38,203 bases of DNA from Streptococcus mitis (GCF_001579045.1 NZ_KQ970261.1:466159-504361), one strand, 5' to 3'. Counted from the stretch's first letter, positions 16,851 to 26,842 are shown. Numbers and translations are program-made. The notes: generated by a model not told the origin, from the letters alone.

Positions 16851-17411
16851 ATGATTGAAGCAAGCAAATTGAAAGCTGGTATGACATTTGAAACTGCAGA
16901 CGGAAAATTGATCCGCGTTTTGGAAGCTAGCCACCACAAACCAGGTAAAGGGAACACGATCATGCGTATGAAATTGCGTGATGTCCGTACTGGTTCTACA
17001 TTTGACACAAGCTACCGTCCAGAAGAAAAATTCGAACAAGCTATTATCGAAACTGTGCCAGCTCAATACTTGTACAAAATGGATGAAACTGCCTACTTCA
17101 TGAATACTGAAACTTACGACCAATACGAAATCCCAGTCGTAAACGTTGAAAATGAATTGCTTTACATCCTTGAAAACTCTGATGTGAAAATCCAATTCTA
17201 CGGAACTGAAGTAATCGGTGTCACTGTACCAACTACTGTTGAATTAACAGTCGCTGAAACACAACCATCTATCAAAGGTGCTACTGTTACAGGTTCTGGT
17301 AAACCAGCAACTATGGAAACTGGACTTGTTGTCAACGTTCCTGACTTCATCGAAGCTGGACAAAAATTGATCATCAACACTGCAGAAGGAACTTACGTTT
17401 CTCGTGCCTAA
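16851..17411 (+). CDS. efp: Translation elongation factor P
   Basis: A 186-aa factor that binds between the P and E sites and relieves ribosome stalling at polyproline stretches. All three beta-barrel domains are present. The domain I loop reads HHKPGKGN (residues 28-35), whose tip lysine is the position modified in many bacteria; no modification gene is seen in the window. The C-terminal signature ([20 protein letters not shown]) is intact. It begins its own transcript after the gatB terminator and is followed 21 bases later by the Asp23-family gene, so efp, this gene and nusB form an operon. Confidence 0.97.
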   Translation: MIEASKLKAGMTFETADGKLIRVLEASHHKPGKGNTIMRMKLRDVRTGSTFDTSYRPEEKFEQAIIETVPAQYLYKMDETAYFMNTETYDQYEIPVVNVENELLYILENSDVKIQFYGTEVIGVTVPTTVELTVAETQPSIKGATVTGSGKPATMETGLVVNVPDFIEAGQKLIINTAEGTYVSRA

Positions 17412-17432
17412 TCTCTAGAAAGAGGTCATTCT

Positions 17433-17822
17433 ATGGGAATTGAAGAACAATTTGGCGAAATCGTTATCGCTCCACGTGTACTTGAAAAAATCATTGCCAT
17501 CGCAACTGCTAAAGTTGATGGTGTCCACTCATTTTCAAATAAATCCGTATCTGATACCCTATCAAAACTCTCTCTTGGTCGTGGTGTCTACTTAAAAGAA
17601 AGCAACGAAGAACTAACTGCCGACATTTATCTCTATCTTGAGTACGGTGTGAAGGTACCAAAAGTTGCTCTTGCTATTCAAAAAGCAGTAAAAGATGCTG
17701 TCCGTGATATGGCTGATGTGGAACTTGCTGCTGTCAACATCCATGTTGCAGGAATCGTTCCAGATAAAACACCAAAACCTGAGTTGAAAGATCTATTTAA
17801 CGAGGACTTCCTCAATGACTAG
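17433..17822 (+). CDS. Asp23/Gls24 (YqhY-type) protein
   Basis: A 129-aa DUF322/Asp23-family protein. The [22 protein letters not shown] start and the [19 protein letters not shown] core are typical. By family knowledge YqhY proteins are genetically tied to acetyl-CoA carboxylase control in Firmicutes, and here the gene stands beside nusB and opposite the acc/fab cluster, a conserved neighbourhood. AAAGAGG precedes the ATG. Its end overlaps nusB by eight bases. Confidence 0.9.
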   Translation: MGIEEQFGEIVIAPRVLEKIIAIATAKVDGVHSFSNKSVSDTLSKLSLGRGVYLKESNEELTADIYLYLEYGVKVPKVALAIQKAVKDAVRDMADVELAAVNIHVAGIVPDKTPKPELKDLFNEDFLND

Positions 17823-18240
17823 TCCATTATTAGAATCTAGACGCGAACTTCGTAAATGCGCTTTTCAAGCTCTTATGAGCCTTGAATTCGGCACAGATAT
17901 AGAAACAGCTTGTCACTTTGCCTACACGCATGACCGTGAAGATGCAGATATGCAAATCCCTGACTTTCTTCTGAACTTGGTTTCTGGTGTTCAAGCTCAA
18001 AAAGACGAGTTGGATAAACAAATCAACCAGCACCTCAAATCAGGCTGGACAGTTGAACGCTTGACCTTAGTCGAAAAAAACTTACTACGCTTAGGAATCT
18101 TTGAAATCACATCATTTGATACACCTCAGCTGGTAGCAGTCAATGAAGCTATTGAACTTGCTAAGAATTTTTCAGATCAAAAATCAGCCCGCTTTATCAA
18201 CGGACTGCTTAGTCAATTTGTAACTGAAGAAAATGAATAA
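17815..18240 (+). CDS. nusB: Transcription antitermination factor NusB
   Basis: A 141-aa all-helical RNA-binding protein that, with NusE/S10, binds boxA and prevents premature termination of rRNA transcripts. The sequence shows [18 protein letters not shown] at the start, the [16 protein letters not shown] core and the C-terminal [13 protein letters not shown]...FINGLL motif. The ATG lies inside the end of the Asp23-family gene (eight-base overlap), which suggests translational coupling. A strong terminator follows directly. Confidence 0.96.
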   Translation: MTSPLLESRRELRKCAFQALMSLEFGTDIETACHFAYTHDREDADMQIPDFLLNLVSGVQAQKDELDKQINQHLKSGWTVERLTLVEKNLLRLGIFEITSFDTPQLVAVNEAIELAKNFSDQKSARFINGLLSQFVTEENE

Positions 18241-18243
18241 TCG

Positions 18244-18273
18244 AAAAGGTGTTTGGTCTTCCAAGCACCTTTT
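18244..18273 (+). terminator. Terminator of the efp-nusB operon
   Basis: AAAAGGTG-T-TTGG pairs with CCAA-G-CACCTTTT, four bases past the nusB stop codon. Very stable. Confidence 0.88.
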
Positions 18274-18296
18274 GACTTTCCCCTCTGCACAGAGTA

Positions 18297-18581
18297 ATAC
18301 TCTTCGAAAATCTCTTCAAACCGCGTCAACGTCGGCTTGTCGTATAGATGTTACTGACTTCGTCAGTCTTATCTACAACCTCAAAACGGTGTTTTGAGCT
18401 GACTTCGTCAGTCTTATCTACAACCTCAAAACGGTGTTTTGAGCTGACTTCGTCAGTCTTATCTACAACCTCAAAACGGTATTTTGAGCTGACTTCGTCA
18501 GTTCTATCTACAACCTCAAAGCAGTGTTTTGAGCAGCCTGCAGCTAGTTTCCTAGTTTGCTCTTTGATTTTCATTGAGTAT
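18297..18581 (+). repeat. BOX element with four boxB copies
   Basis: The boxA terminus ATACTCTTCGAAAATC is at 18297 and the boxC terminus ends with GATTTTCATTGAGTAT at 18581. Between them are four 45-bp boxB units starting at 18354, 18399, 18444 and 18489, each beginning CTGACTTCGTCAG, itself a small palindrome. It lies between two facing terminators, so it sits in a transcriptionally insulated pocket. Confidence 0.95.
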
Positions 18582-18592
18582 AAGAAGCACAT

Positions 18593-18625
18593 AAAAACTA
18601 GAACTGACTGCCAGTTCTAGTTTTT
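18593..18625 (-). terminator. Terminator of the fab/acc cluster
   Basis: AAAAACTAGAACTG (18593-18606) pairs perfectly with CAGTTCTAGTTTTT (18612-18625) around a five-base loop, just past the accA stop. Confidence 0.92.
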
Positions 18626-18628
18626 GTA

Positions 18629-19396
18629 TTAGTATTTTCTAAATCGTTGATAGCGTTCTTCCAACAGCTCTTCTAGCGGTTTTTGTGAAAGTCTAGCTAG
18701 CTCAGCTTGAAGTTCTTTTTTGACATTCTTAATCAGTTCTTTACTAGAAAGTCCTGCTTCAGAAATCACCTTATCTACCACGTCCATTTCTAACAGTTCA
18801 TGCGAAGTAATTTTCATCAGTTCTGCCGCTTCCATGGCACGACTGCCGTCCTTCCATAGAATGGAAGCAAAGCCTTCTGGACTGAGAATAGCATAGATAG
18901 AATTTTCCAGCATCCAAACACGGTCTGCGACCGCTAGAGCCAGAGCCCCACCTGAACCACCTTCACCGATAATAATAGCAATAATCGGAACTTTCAGGTC
19001 ACTCATTTCCATGAGATTGCGAGCGATAGCTTCTCCCTGTCCACGTTCTTCCGCTCCGACACCAGGATAAGCACCTGCTGTATTGATAAAGGTCACAACT
19101 GGACGACCAAACTTTTCAGCCTGTTTCATCAATCGCAGAGCCTTGCGGTAGCCTTCTGGATGCGGTTGGCCAAAATTCCGTTTTAGATTGTCTTGCAAGC
19201 TCTTGCCTTTTTGTATACCAACCACTGTTACAGCTTGGCCACCAAGCCAGCCAATACCACCAACAACTGCACCATCGTCACGAAAAGAACGGTCACCGTG
19301 TAATTGGATAAAGTCATCAAAAATGCCTGTCGCAAAGTCCAAGGTTGTCAAGCGACTCTGCTCACGCGCTTCTCTGACTATTTTTGCAATATTCAT
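18629..19396 (-). CDS. accA: Acetyl-CoA carboxylase carboxyltransferase subunit alpha
   Basis: A 255-aa subunit that, with AccD, moves the carboxyl group from carboxybiotin to acetyl-CoA to give malonyl-CoA. The crotonase-type fold shows [12 protein letters not shown], the [21 protein letters not shown] oxyanion segment and the [20 protein letters not shown] motif. The length is normal for streptococci. Its ATG overlaps the accD stop by four bases (ATGA). Last gene of the cluster. Confidence 0.97.
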   Translation of the reverse strand: MNIAKIVREAREQSRLTTLDFATGIFDDFIQLHGDRSFRDDGAVVGGIGWLGGQAVTVVGIQKGKSLQDNLKRNFGQPHPEGYRKALRLMKQAEKFGRPVVTFINTAGAYPGVGAEERGQGEAIARNLMEMSDLKVPIIAIIIGEGGSGGALALAVADRVWMLENSIYAILSPEGFASILWKDGSRAMEAAELMKITSHELLEMDVVDKVISEAGLSSKELIKNVKKELQAELARLSQKPLEELLEERYQRFRKY

Positions 19397-20259
19397 CTAG
19401 GACTCCCTCCATGCAATCTGACTAGGCTTGCAATCGTATCTGGCAAGTCTCTTCTTTTAACAATAGCATCCACAAAGCCATGTTCCAATAGGAATTCTGC
19501 CTTTTGGAACCCCTCAGGCAAGCTTTCACGAACCGTATTTTCAATCACACGACGTCCAGCAAAACCGACCAAGCTCTGTGGTTCAGCCAGAATGATATCT
19601 CCTTCCATAGCGAAAGAAGCTGTTACACCACCTGTCGTTGGATCTGTCAAAATGGTCAGGTAAAAGAGACCAGCATTTGAATGGCGTTTAACTGCTGCAG
19701 AAATCTTGGCCATCTGCATGAGACTCATGATTCCTTCCTGCATACGGGCTCCACCAGAGGCTGTGAAGAGAACAACTGGTAACTGTTCAACAGTCGCATA
19801 CTCAAACAAACGAGTGATTTTTTCCCCTACAACTGTACCCATAGAAGCCATGATAAAGTTGGAATCCATTATCCCAAGAGCCACAGTCTGACCTTTAATA
19901 AGAGCAGTTCCTGTCACAACAGCTTCATCCAGCCCTGTTTTTTCACGCATGGTTGCTAGTTTCTTTTGATAACCAGGGAAATGCAAGGGATCCTTACTTT
20001 CAATCCCCGTAAACAATTCCTTGAAGGTTCCCATATCAATCGTCAAAGCCAAGCGTTCTTGGGCAGAAATACGAAAGGTATAGCTACAGTGTGGACAGAT
20101 ACGCTCACTTCCCAGATCCTTCTGATAGATGGTATGCTTACAACCTGGACACTTAGAAAATAATTCATCTGGAACCTCTGGCTTGGCTTGAGGTTTTTCC
20201 CTAACCGAACGATTGGGATTGATTCGAATATACTTATCTTTTTTACTAAATAGAGCCAT
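19393..20259 (-). CDS. accD: Acetyl-CoA carboxylase carboxyltransferase subunit beta
   Basis: A 288-aa partner of AccA. An N-terminal zinc ribbon is visible as CPGC and CPHC about 20 residues apart (residues about 38-60), the element that binds RNA/DNA in the E. coli enzyme. The core shows [25 protein letters not shown] and [13 protein letters not shown]. It lies 36 bases after accC and overlaps accA by four bases. Confidence 0.97.
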   Translation of the reverse strand: MALFSKKDKYIRINPNRSVREKPQAKPEVPDELFSKCPGCKHTIYQKDLGSERICPHCSYTFRISAQERLALTIDMGTFKELFTGIESKDPLHFPGYQKKLATMREKTGLDEAVVTGTALIKGQTVALGIMDSNFIMASMGTVVGEKITRLFEYATVEQLPVVLFTASGGARMQEGIMSLMQMAKISAAVKRHSNAGLFYLTILTDPTTGGVTASFAMEGDIILAEPQSLVGFAGRRVIENTVRESLPEGFQKAEFLLEHGFVDAIVKRRDLPDTIASLVRLHGGSPR

Positions 20260-20295
20260 TGATTCCCCTTTTTGGTTTAAACTCTTAAAGTCATT

Positions 20296-21663
20296 TTATT
20301 CTTTTTCTTGATATTTAGGTAAGAAGGTTTCCATCAAGAAGGAAGTATCATAATCTCCAGCAATGACATTGCGATCTGAAATAAGGTCAAGCTGGAAATC
20401 AGCATTGGTCTGTACCCCCTCTATCTCTAGTTCATAGAGGGCACGTTGCATTTTCATCAAGGCATCAAAACGATTTTCTCCGTGAACGATGATTTTGGCA
20501 ATCATACTATCATAATAAGGCGGAATAGTATAGCCTGGATAAACTGCTGAATCCACGCGCAAGCCAACTCCACCACTTGGCAGATAGAGATTGGTAATCT
20601 TACCTGGACTTGGAGCGAAGTTAAAGGCTGGATTTTCTGCATTGATACGACACTCGATGGCATGACCTCGTAGAACAATATCTTCTTGCTTAACAGACAG
20701 AGGTTGACCTGCCGCAATGCGAATCTGTTCCTTAACGATATCCACACCTGAGACAAATTCTGTTACTGGATGTTCTACTTGTACACGAGTATTCATCTCC
20801 ATAAAATAGAATTTACCGCTGGCTTCATCAAGAAGAAACTCAATAGTCCCTGCATTCTCATAGCCAACAGACTCCGCAGCTCGAACAGCCGCAGAACCAA
20901 TTTCATGGCGCAACGTTTTTCCGATTGCAATCGAAGGACTTTCTTCTAAAACCTTTTGATTATTCCGTTGAAGAGAACAATCCCGTTCACCTAAATGAAT
21001 CACATGTCCATGCTCATCTCCTAGGATTTGAACCTCGATGTGACGAGCTGGATAGATGACCCGTTCTATATACATAGCACCATTGCCATAATTGGCCTTG
21101 GCTTCACTTGAAGCAGTTTCAAAGGCTGAAACGAGATCTTCTGGTTTTTCAACCTTACGAATCCCTTTACCACCTCCACCTGCTGAAGCCTTGAGCATAA
21201 CAGGATAGCCAATTTTTTCAGCAACAATCAAGGCTTCCTCAGAGTCATGAACTTCTCCATCCGAACCTGGAATGACAGGCACGCCTGCTTTAATCATCTG
21301 AGCGCGCGCATTGATCTTATCCCCCATCATATCCATGACATGACCAGATGGGCCGATAAACTTGATACCAACTTCTTCACACATGGTCGCAAATTTGGAA
21401 TTTTCACTGAGAAATCCAAAACCTGGGTGAATGGCTTCTGCCTCAGTCAAGACTGCAGCTGATAGAACCGCATTAATATTGAGATAAGACTCTGTTGGCT
21501 TACCAGGGCCAATACAAACTGCTTCATCTGCCAAAAGCGTATGAAGGGCTTCCTTATCAGCAGTTGAATAAACCGCCACCGTCGAAATGCCCAATTCACG
21601 CGCCGCACGGATAATACGAACCGCAATTTCACCACGATTGGCAATTAAAATTTTTCGAAACAT
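20296..21663 (-). CDS. accC: Biotin carboxylase
   Basis: A 455-aa ATP-grasp enzyme that carboxylates the biotin on AccB using bicarbonate and ATP. The start FRKILIANRGEIAVRIIRA, the glycine-rich ATP loop ASAGGGGKGIRKV, the HIEVQILGD segment and the active-site EMNTRVQVEHPVTE are all present. GGAGG lies just upstream of the ATG. Eleven bases separate it from fabZ. Confidence 0.98.
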   Translation of the reverse strand: MFRKILIANRGEIAVRIIRAARELGISTVAVYSTADKEALHTLLADEAVCIGPGKPTESYLNINAVLSAAVLTEAEAIHPGFGFLSENSKFATMCEEVGIKFIGPSGHVMDMMGDKINARAQMIKAGVPVIPGSDGEVHDSEEALIVAEKIGYPVMLKASAGGGGKGIRKVEKPEDLVSAFETASSEAKANYGNGAMYIERVIYPARHIEVQILGDEHGHVIHLGERDCSLQRNNQKVLEESPSIAIGKTLRHEIGSAAVRAAESVGYENAGTIEFLLDEASGKFYFMEMNTRVQVEHPVTEFVSGVDIVKEQIRIAAGQPLSVKQEDIVLRGHAIECRINAENPAFNFAPSPGKITNLYLPSGGVGLRVDSAVYPGYTIPPYYDSMIAKIIVHGENRFDALMKMQRALYELEIEGVQTNADFQLDLISDRNVIAGDYDTSFLMETFLPKYQEKE

Positions 21664-21674
21664 GGAGAGCCTCC

Positions 21675-22097
21675 TTAGTTCCCTATTGCAAAGGTAAGAG
21701 TACCACTAGCTGCAAGCTTGCCATCCACTTCAGCCTTTGCTTCAACCACAGCGATTGTGCCACGACGTTTTACAAAAGTCGCTGTCATAACCAATTGGTC
21801 GCCAGGTACAACTTGCTTCTTAAATTTAACCTTGTCCATACCAGCGTAAAAGACCAGTTTTCCTTTATTTTCAGGCTTTGACAACTCCAACACACCAGCT
21901 GTTTGCGCCAATGCTTCCATGATCAGAACACCTGGCATGACAGGGTATTGAGGAAAATGACCGTTGAAAAAGGGCTCATTGATGGTCACATTCTTGATGG
22001 CAACAATGGTGTCCTCGCTCACTTCCAACACACGGTCTACTAGGAGCATAGGATAACGGTGGGGAAGGGCTTCTTTGATTCCTTGAATATCGATCAT
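21675..22097 (-). CDS. fabZ: 3-hydroxyacyl-ACP dehydratase
   Basis: A 140-aa hot-dog-fold dehydratase that removes water from 3-hydroxyacyl-ACP in each elongation round. The catalytic His lies in [14 protein letters not shown], with the Glu in [11 protein letters not shown]. Mitis-group streptococci use FabM rather than FabA to make the cis double bond, consistent with fabM at the head of this cluster. It overlaps accB by four bases. Confidence 0.97.
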   Translation of the reverse strand: MIDIQGIKEALPHRYPMLLVDRVLEVSEDTIVAIKNVTINEPFFNGHFPQYPVMPGVLIMEALAQTAGVLELSKPENKGKLVFYAGMDKVKFKKQVVPGDQLVMTATFVKRRGTIAVVEAKAEVDGKLAASGTLTFAIGN

Positions 22098-22579
22098 TTG
22101 ATACGTACCAATCCTTTACCAAATTCAACCATTTCTTCGTTAGAAACGAGAATTTCCGTTACCACACCATCCCTAGGAGCTGGGATTTCATTCATGACTT
22201 TCATGGCTTCGATAATTACCAATGTTTGACCTTTTTTAACACTATCACCAACTGAAACGAAGGCAGGTTTATCTGGGCCAGCAGCCAAGTAAGCCACTCC
22301 AACAAGTGGGCTCTCTACAAGATCTCCCTCAGCAGCCACACTTGTTTCAGCTGGAGCTGAAACTTCTTCTGCTACAGTTTCTGCTGGAGCAGATGTAGGA
22401 GCTACTGGACTCGGTGTTGCTAGAACGGGTGCTGGAGCAACTTGAGGTGCAACTTCAGATACAAGTCTAGCTTCATTCTTGCTAAACTCCAACTCATCCG
22501 TCCCATTCTTATAAGAAAATTCTCTCAAACTTGATTGGTCAAATTGAGCCATCAAGTCTTTAATATCGTTTAAATTCAT
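22094..22579 (-). CDS. accB: Biotin carboxyl carrier protein of acetyl-CoA carboxylase
   Basis: A 161-aa carrier whose biotinylated lysine lies in EAMKVMNEI near the C-terminus. Between the N-terminal helix ([21 protein letters not shown]) and the biotinyl domain (residues about 85-161) is a flexible Ala/Pro/Val/Thr linker, the usual arm of BCCP. Two bases separate it from fabF. Confidence 0.97.
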   Translation of the reverse strand: MNLNDIKDLMAQFDQSSLREFSYKNGTDELEFSKNEARLVSEVAPQVAPAPVLATPSPVAPTSAPAETVAEEVSAPAETSVAAEGDLVESPLVGVAYLAAGPDKPAFVSVGDSVKKGQTLVIIEAMKVMNEIPAPRDGVVTEILVSNEEMVEFGKGLVRIK

Positions 22580-22581
22580 AC

Positions 22582-23817
22582 TTATTTATTCTCCCAACGT
22601 TTGAAAGCAAGAACTGCATTGTGGCCACCAAAACCAAAAGTGTTTGAAATAGCGTATGGAATTTCTTGCTCCAAGCCTTGTCCATAAACGACATTGGCTT
22701 CGATATAATCTGATACTTCACTTGTTCCAGCTGTCATTGGTACAAAGTTATGACGCATAGCTTCGATGGTGACGATAGCTTCTACCGCGCCTGCAGCACC
22801 CAGCAAATGTCCTGTGAATGATTTGGTTGATGATACAGGTACTTCCTTACCAAGAACAGCCACGATGGCACCACTTTCCCCTTTTTCATTAGCAGGAGTT
22901 GACGTTCCGTGAGCATTGACATAGGCTACTTGCTCTGGAGAAATCTCAGCTTCTTCCAAGGCTAGTTTGATGGCCTTGATAGCTCCCTGACCTTCTGGAT
23001 GTGGTGAAGTCATGTGGTAGGCATCACAAGTATTTCCGTAACCAACCACTTCAGCAAGGATAGTAGCCCCACGTTTTTCAGCGTGTTCAAGGCTTTCAAG
23101 AACCAACATCCCAGAACCTTCACCCATGACAAAACCATTACGGTCCTTATCAAATGGAATGGAAGCACGAGTTGGGTCCTCTGTAGTTGAGAGAGCCGTC
23201 AGGGCTTGGAAACCTGCGATAGCAAAAGGTGTGATAGAGGCTTCTGAACCACCTACCAACATAACATCTTGGAAACCAAATTTAATCGAGCGGAAGGCAT
23301 CCCCAATCGCGTCATTTGATGAAGCGCAGGCAGTATTGATGGATTTACAAACACCGTTTGCTCCAAAACGCATAGCAACATTTCCTGAAGCCATATTTGG
23401 CAAGGCTTTTGGAAGGGTCAATGGTTTCACACGTTTTGGTCCTTTGTCATTTAGGCGAAGCACTTGATCTTCAATTTCCTTGATACCACCAATACCAGAG
23501 GCCACAATAACACCAAAACGATCCTTGTCAAGAGTCTCTACATCTAGACCTGCATGATTAACGGCTTCTTGGGCCGCATACAAGGCATATAAAGAATAGT
23601 TATCAAAACGATTGGTATCTTTTTTTACAAAGTATTTATCAAAAGGAAAATCTTGGATTTCTGCCGCATTATGCACATCAAAGTCACTATGATCAAATTT
23701 TGTAATTGGACCAATTCCGATTTTTCCACTTGTCAAACTATTCCAAAATTCTTCTGGTGTATTTCCGATTGGAGATGTTACTCCATAACCTGTTACTACT
23801 ACGCGATTTAGTTTCAT
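22582..23817 (-). CDS. fabF: 3-oxoacyl-ACP synthase II
   Basis: A 411-aa condensing enzyme that elongates acyl-ACP with malonyl-ACP. The Cys-His-His triad is visible: NTACASS, VNAHGTSTPANE and KSFTGHLLGAAGA. RRVVVTGYG-type start (MKLNRVVVTGYGVTSPIG) and FGFGGHNA end are standard. It follows fabG after 21 bases. Confidence 0.98.
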   Translation of the reverse strand: MKLNRVVVTGYGVTSPIGNTPEEFWNSLTSGKIGIGPITKFDHSDFDVHNAAEIQDFPFDKYFVKKDTNRFDNYSLYALYAAQEAVNHAGLDVETLDKDRFGVIVASGIGGIKEIEDQVLRLNDKGPKRVKPLTLPKALPNMASGNVAMRFGANGVCKSINTACASSNDAIGDAFRSIKFGFQDVMLVGGSEASITPFAIAGFQALTALSTTEDPTRASIPFDKDRNGFVMGEGSGMLVLESLEHAEKRGATILAEVVGYGNTCDAYHMTSPHPEGQGAIKAIKLALEEAEISPEQVAYVNAHGTSTPANEKGESGAIVAVLGKEVPVSSTKSFTGHLLGAAGAVEAIVTIEAMRHNFVPMTAGTSEVSDYIEANVVYGQGLEQEIPYAISNTFGFGGHNAVLAFKRWENK

Positions 23818-23838
23818 CTTTTTTACCTCTAGCTTCTG

Positions 23839-24570
23839 CTACATACTGAGGCCGCCATCAATGGCAACCACTTGACCAGTTAGATAATCTTGGCCTGCTA
23901 AAAATACTGTCAAATCTGCAACCTGCTCTGCCTGCCCAAATTCTTTCATAGGAATTTGCGCCAGCATGGCATCTTTTACCTTGTCTGATAGGACAGCTGT
24001 CATATCGGACTCAATCATTCCAGGTGCGATAGCATTAACCCTGATATTGCGATTGGCCACTTCACGCGCCACAGACTTGGTAAAACCAATCAAACCAGCC
24101 TTAGAAGCTGCATAGTTAGCTTGGCCAATATTTCCCATCAGACCAACAACACTAGACATGTTAATGATAGCACCTTCTCTGGCTTTCATCATCGGTTTCA
24201 AGACTGATTGTGTCATGTTAAAAGCGCCAGTCAGGTTAACCTTGAGCACTTTTTCAAAATCTGCTTCTGTCATCTTGAGCATCAGGGTATCTTGGGTAAT
24301 CCCTGCATTGTTGACCAAAACATCTACTGAACCCAGCTCAGCAATAGCTTGCTCAACCATACGCTTAGCGTCTGCAAAATCCGACACGTCTCCTGAAATG
24401 GGAACTACCTTGACACCATAGTCTGCAAACTCGGCAAGCAAGTCCTCTGAGATTGCCCCACGGCTGTTTAAGGTGATGTTGGCTCCTGCTTGAGCAAACT
24501 TGTGGGCAATGGCAAGACCAATACCACGACTCGAACCTGTAATAAAGATATTTTTATTTTTTAGTTGCAT
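23839..24570 (-). CDS. fabG: 3-oxoacyl-ACP reductase
   Basis: A 243-aa NADPH-dependent short-chain dehydrogenase, the first reduction step of the elongation cycle. The cofactor loop ITGSSRGIGLAIA, the NNAG motif, the catalytic Ser (NMSSVVG) and YAASKAG (Tyr-x3-Lys) are all present. It lies 43 bases after fabD. Confidence 0.98.
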   Translation of the reverse strand: MQLKNKNIFITGSSRGIGLAIAHKFAQAGANITLNSRGAISEDLLAEFADYGVKVVPISGDVSDFADAKRMVEQAIAELGSVDVLVNNAGITQDTLMLKMTEADFEKVLKVNLTGAFNMTQSVLKPMMKAREGAIINMSSVVGLMGNIGQANYAASKAGLIGFTKSVAREVANRNIRVNAIAPGMIESDMTAVLSDKVKDAMLAQIPMKEFGQAEQVADLTVFLAGQDYLTGQVVAIDGGLSM

Positions 24571-24613
24571 TCTTTTCTCCTGTTTCCTCTTGTATTTATG
24601 GGAGAAGGGATTT

Positions 24614-25534
24614 CTAGTTTCCTAGCATAGCTTCCAAGCTAGCCTGATCTTCGACATTGGCTAGTTTAGCCGTTTTATCAATCTTTTTGACAAAGCCTGA
24701 CAAAACTTTCCCCGGTCCAATCTCGATAAAGTTGGTTACGCCTGCTTCTTGCATAACTGCAATACTTTCATAGAAACGAACTGGTTCCTTGACCTGACGC
24801 GTCAAAAGTTGAGTAATGTCTTCTTTTTGCATAACTGCAGCTTCTGTATTGCCGACTAGGGGACAAGTAAAATCTGAAAAACTTACCTGAGCTAGTGTTT
24901 CAGCTAGTTTCTGACTAGCAGGCTCAAGGAGAGCAGTATGAAAGGGACCTGATACCTTGAGAGGAATCAAGCGTTTGGCACCGGCTTCCTGCAAGAATTC
25001 GACAGCTCGATCAACTGCAACCACTTCTCCACCAATCACGATTTGTGCAGGTGTATTATAGTTGGCTGGGGTAACCACTCCAAGTTCAGAAGCTTTTTGA
25101 CAGGCTTCCTCAATGACCTCTACTGGCGTATTGAGAACTGCCACCATCTTGCCAGAGCCAGCAGGAGCCGCTTCTTCCATATAGGCTCCACGCTTAGCAA
25201 CCAAGGCAACCGCATCTTCAAAATCCAAGGCACCGCTGGCCACCAAGGCAGAGTATTCTCCAAGAGACAAACCAGCAACCATATCAGGCTGATAGCCCTT
25301 TTCTTGCAATAAACGGTAGATAGAAACCGAAGTCGCTAGAATGGCTGGTTGGGTATAGCGGGTCTTATTGAGTTTGTCTTCTTCCGTATCGATGAGATGA
25401 CGCAAATCATAACCAAGTACCTGACTCGCTTGATCAATCGTTTCTTGGACAATCGGATACTGATCATAGAGATCCCGTCCCATACCTAGATACTGGGCAC
25501 CTTGGCCAGCAAATAAAAAGGCTGTTTTAGTCAT
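24614..25534 (-). CDS. fabD: Malonyl-CoA:ACP transacylase
   Basis: A 306-aa enzyme that loads malonyl groups onto ACP. The FAGQGAQYLGMG start, the nucleophile GLSLGEYSAL and the catalytic His in VSGPFHTALL are visible. Its ATG overlaps the end of fabK by eight bases. Confidence 0.98.
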   Translation of the reverse strand: MTKTAFLFAGQGAQYLGMGRDLYDQYPIVQETIDQASQVLGYDLRHLIDTEEDKLNKTRYTQPAILATSVSIYRLLQEKGYQPDMVAGLSLGEYSALVASGALDFEDAVALVAKRGAYMEEAAPAGSGKMVAVLNTPVEVIEEACQKASELGVVTPANYNTPAQIVIGGEVVAVDRAVEFLQEAGAKRLIPLKVSGPFHTALLEPASQKLAETLAQVSFSDFTCPLVGNTEAAVMQKEDITQLLTRQVKEPVRFYESIAVMQEAGVTNFIEIGPGKVLSGFVKKIDKTAKLANVEDQASLEAMLGN

Positions 25535-26501
25535 TTCTTACAACTCCTGCCCAACGAGAGGCTTCTTCTTGAATTTTCTTAGCTGCTCCGTAATACAAAT
25601 CTTTTAGGATTTCTTCAACGGTTTCTTCTTTGGAAACAAGCCCTGCAATCTGACCTGCCATAACAGATCCGCCATCCACATCACCGTGAACAACTGCTTT
25701 GGCTAGTGCACCTGCTCCCATTTGTTCAAAAATTTCTAAATCTGGATTTTCTTGTTTAAAGGCATCTTTCTCAGCTTGTTCAAAATCACGAGTCAACTGA
25801 TTTTTAATCGCACGAACAGCATGTCCAAAGTGTTGAGCTGAAATCGTAGTATCAATATCTCTAGCTTTTAAAATTTTCGCCTTATAATTTGGATGGGCAT
25901 TAGACTCTTTTGCAACGACAAAACGAGTTCCAACCTGAACAGCCTCTGCCCCTAGCATAAAGCCAGCCGCAGCACCTTCACCATCTGCAATTCCTCCTGC
26001 AGCAATAACAGGAATAGATACAGCTGTCGCCACTTGACGCACCAAGGTCATGGTTGTTAATTTACCGATATGCCCCCCAGCTTCCATTCCTTCTGCGATA
26101 ACAGCGTCCGCACCAATTTTTTCCATGCGTTTAGCTAGGGCAACACTTGGTACAACAGGAATAACTGTAATCCCTGCTTCATGGAAACGTTCCATGTATT
26201 TACCAGGATTTCCTGCGCCTGTTGTCACTACCTTAACACCTTCCTCGATAACGAGGTCTACAATATCTTCCACAAAGGGAGACAAGAGCATGATGTTGAC
26301 ACCGAAGGGTTTATCAGTCAACGATTTGATCTTGTCAATATTGGCCTTGACGACTTCTTTCGGGGCATTCCCACCACCGATAATCCCTAGTCCTCCAGCC
26401 TTAGAAACAGCCCCTGCCAAATCACCATCAGCGACCCAGGCCATTCCTCCTTGAAAAATAGGATAATCAATGTTCAATAATTCTGTAATACGTGTTTTCA
26501 T
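25527..26501 (-). CDS. fabK: FMN-dependent enoyl-ACP reductase II
   Basis: A 324-aa flavoenzyme that replaces FabI in streptococci for the last reduction of the elongation cycle. The TIM-barrel start (IDYPIFQGGMAWVADG), the EGMEAGGHIG segment and the FMN-binding PVIAAGGIADG and AEAVQVGTRF motifs are characteristic. It has its own upstream region with a FabT-type palindrome at 26548-26565, so it probably heads a second transcription unit, fabK to accA. Confidence 0.97.
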   Translation of the reverse strand: MKTRITELLNIDYPIFQGGMAWVADGDLAGAVSKAGGLGIIGGGNAPKEVVKANIDKIKSLTDKPFGVNIMLLSPFVEDIVDLVIEEGVKVVTTGAGNPGKYMERFHEAGITVIPVVPSVALAKRMEKIGADAVIAEGMEAGGHIGKLTTMTLVRQVATAVSIPVIAAGGIADGEGAAAGFMLGAEAVQVGTRFVVAKESNAHPNYKAKILKARDIDTTISAQHFGHAVRAIKNQLTRDFEQAEKDAFKQENPDLEIFEQMGAGALAKAVVHGDVDGGSVMAGQIAGLVSKEETVEEILKDLYYGAAKKIQEEASRWAGVVRND

Positions 26502-26547
26502 AGTGCCTCCATCGTTTCTTGCTTACGTAATAGTTCGATACCGTCAT

Positions 26548-26565
26548 AATTTGACAATCAAACTA
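26548..26565 (-). promoter_or_regulatory. FabT operator upstream of fabK
   Basis: The near-perfect palindrome AATTTGACAATCAAACTA has TTTGA/TCAAA arms three bases apart, 47 bases before the fabK start. It matches the known form of streptococcal FabT sites. FabT bound to acyl-ACP would repress from here. Confidence 0.7.
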
Positions 26566-26579
26566 TTGCCTAAACAAGA

Positions 26580-26600
26580 GGGAGCGGGTTTCCCTACTCC
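26580..26600 (-). terminator. Hairpin between acpP and fabK (partial terminator)
   Basis: On the minus strand GGAG-TA-GGG pairs with CCC-G-CTCC around AAA. The following stretch is T-rich but interrupted, so it is likely a leaky terminator that separates fabT-fabH-acpP from fabK onward. Confidence 0.55.
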
Positions 26601-26617
26601 TTCTATCTATATTCTGT

Positions 26618-26842
26618 TTATTTTGTTTGCTCTTCAACGTAGGCAACCAAGTCACCAACTGTTTTCAAGTCATCTTCTGCTTCGATCTGGATATCAAAAG
26701 CATCTTCGATTTCTGAGATTACTTGGAACAAGTCCAATGAATCTGCGTCCAAATCATCAAAAGTTGATTCAAGTGTTACTTCTGATGCGTCTTTCCCAAG
26801 TTCTTCAACGATAATTTCTTGTACTTTTTCAAATACTGCCAT
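26618..26842 (-). CDS. acpP: Acyl carrier protein
   Basis: A 74-aa acidic protein that carries growing acyl chains on a 4'-phosphopantetheine attached to Ser35 in the DADSLDLF motif. All four helices are present ([36 protein letters not shown]). It follows fabH after 58 bases and has AAAGGAG upstream. It is the last gene before the leaky terminator. Confidence 0.97.
   Translation of the reverse strand: MAVFEKVQEIIVEELGKDASEVTLESTFDDLDADSLDLFQVISEIEDAFDIQIEAEDDLKTVGDLVAYVEEQTK

Noticed and set aside
18354-18533. Regular 45-bp repeats that could suggest a CRISPR array
   Set aside because: The units are contiguous with no unique spacers and lie between boxA and boxC ends.
18326-18592. Minus-strand ORF with repeated DKTDEVSS units, and its plus-strand counterpart
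   Set aside because: It is a translation of the 45-bp boxB repeats of the BOX element, without start site support.
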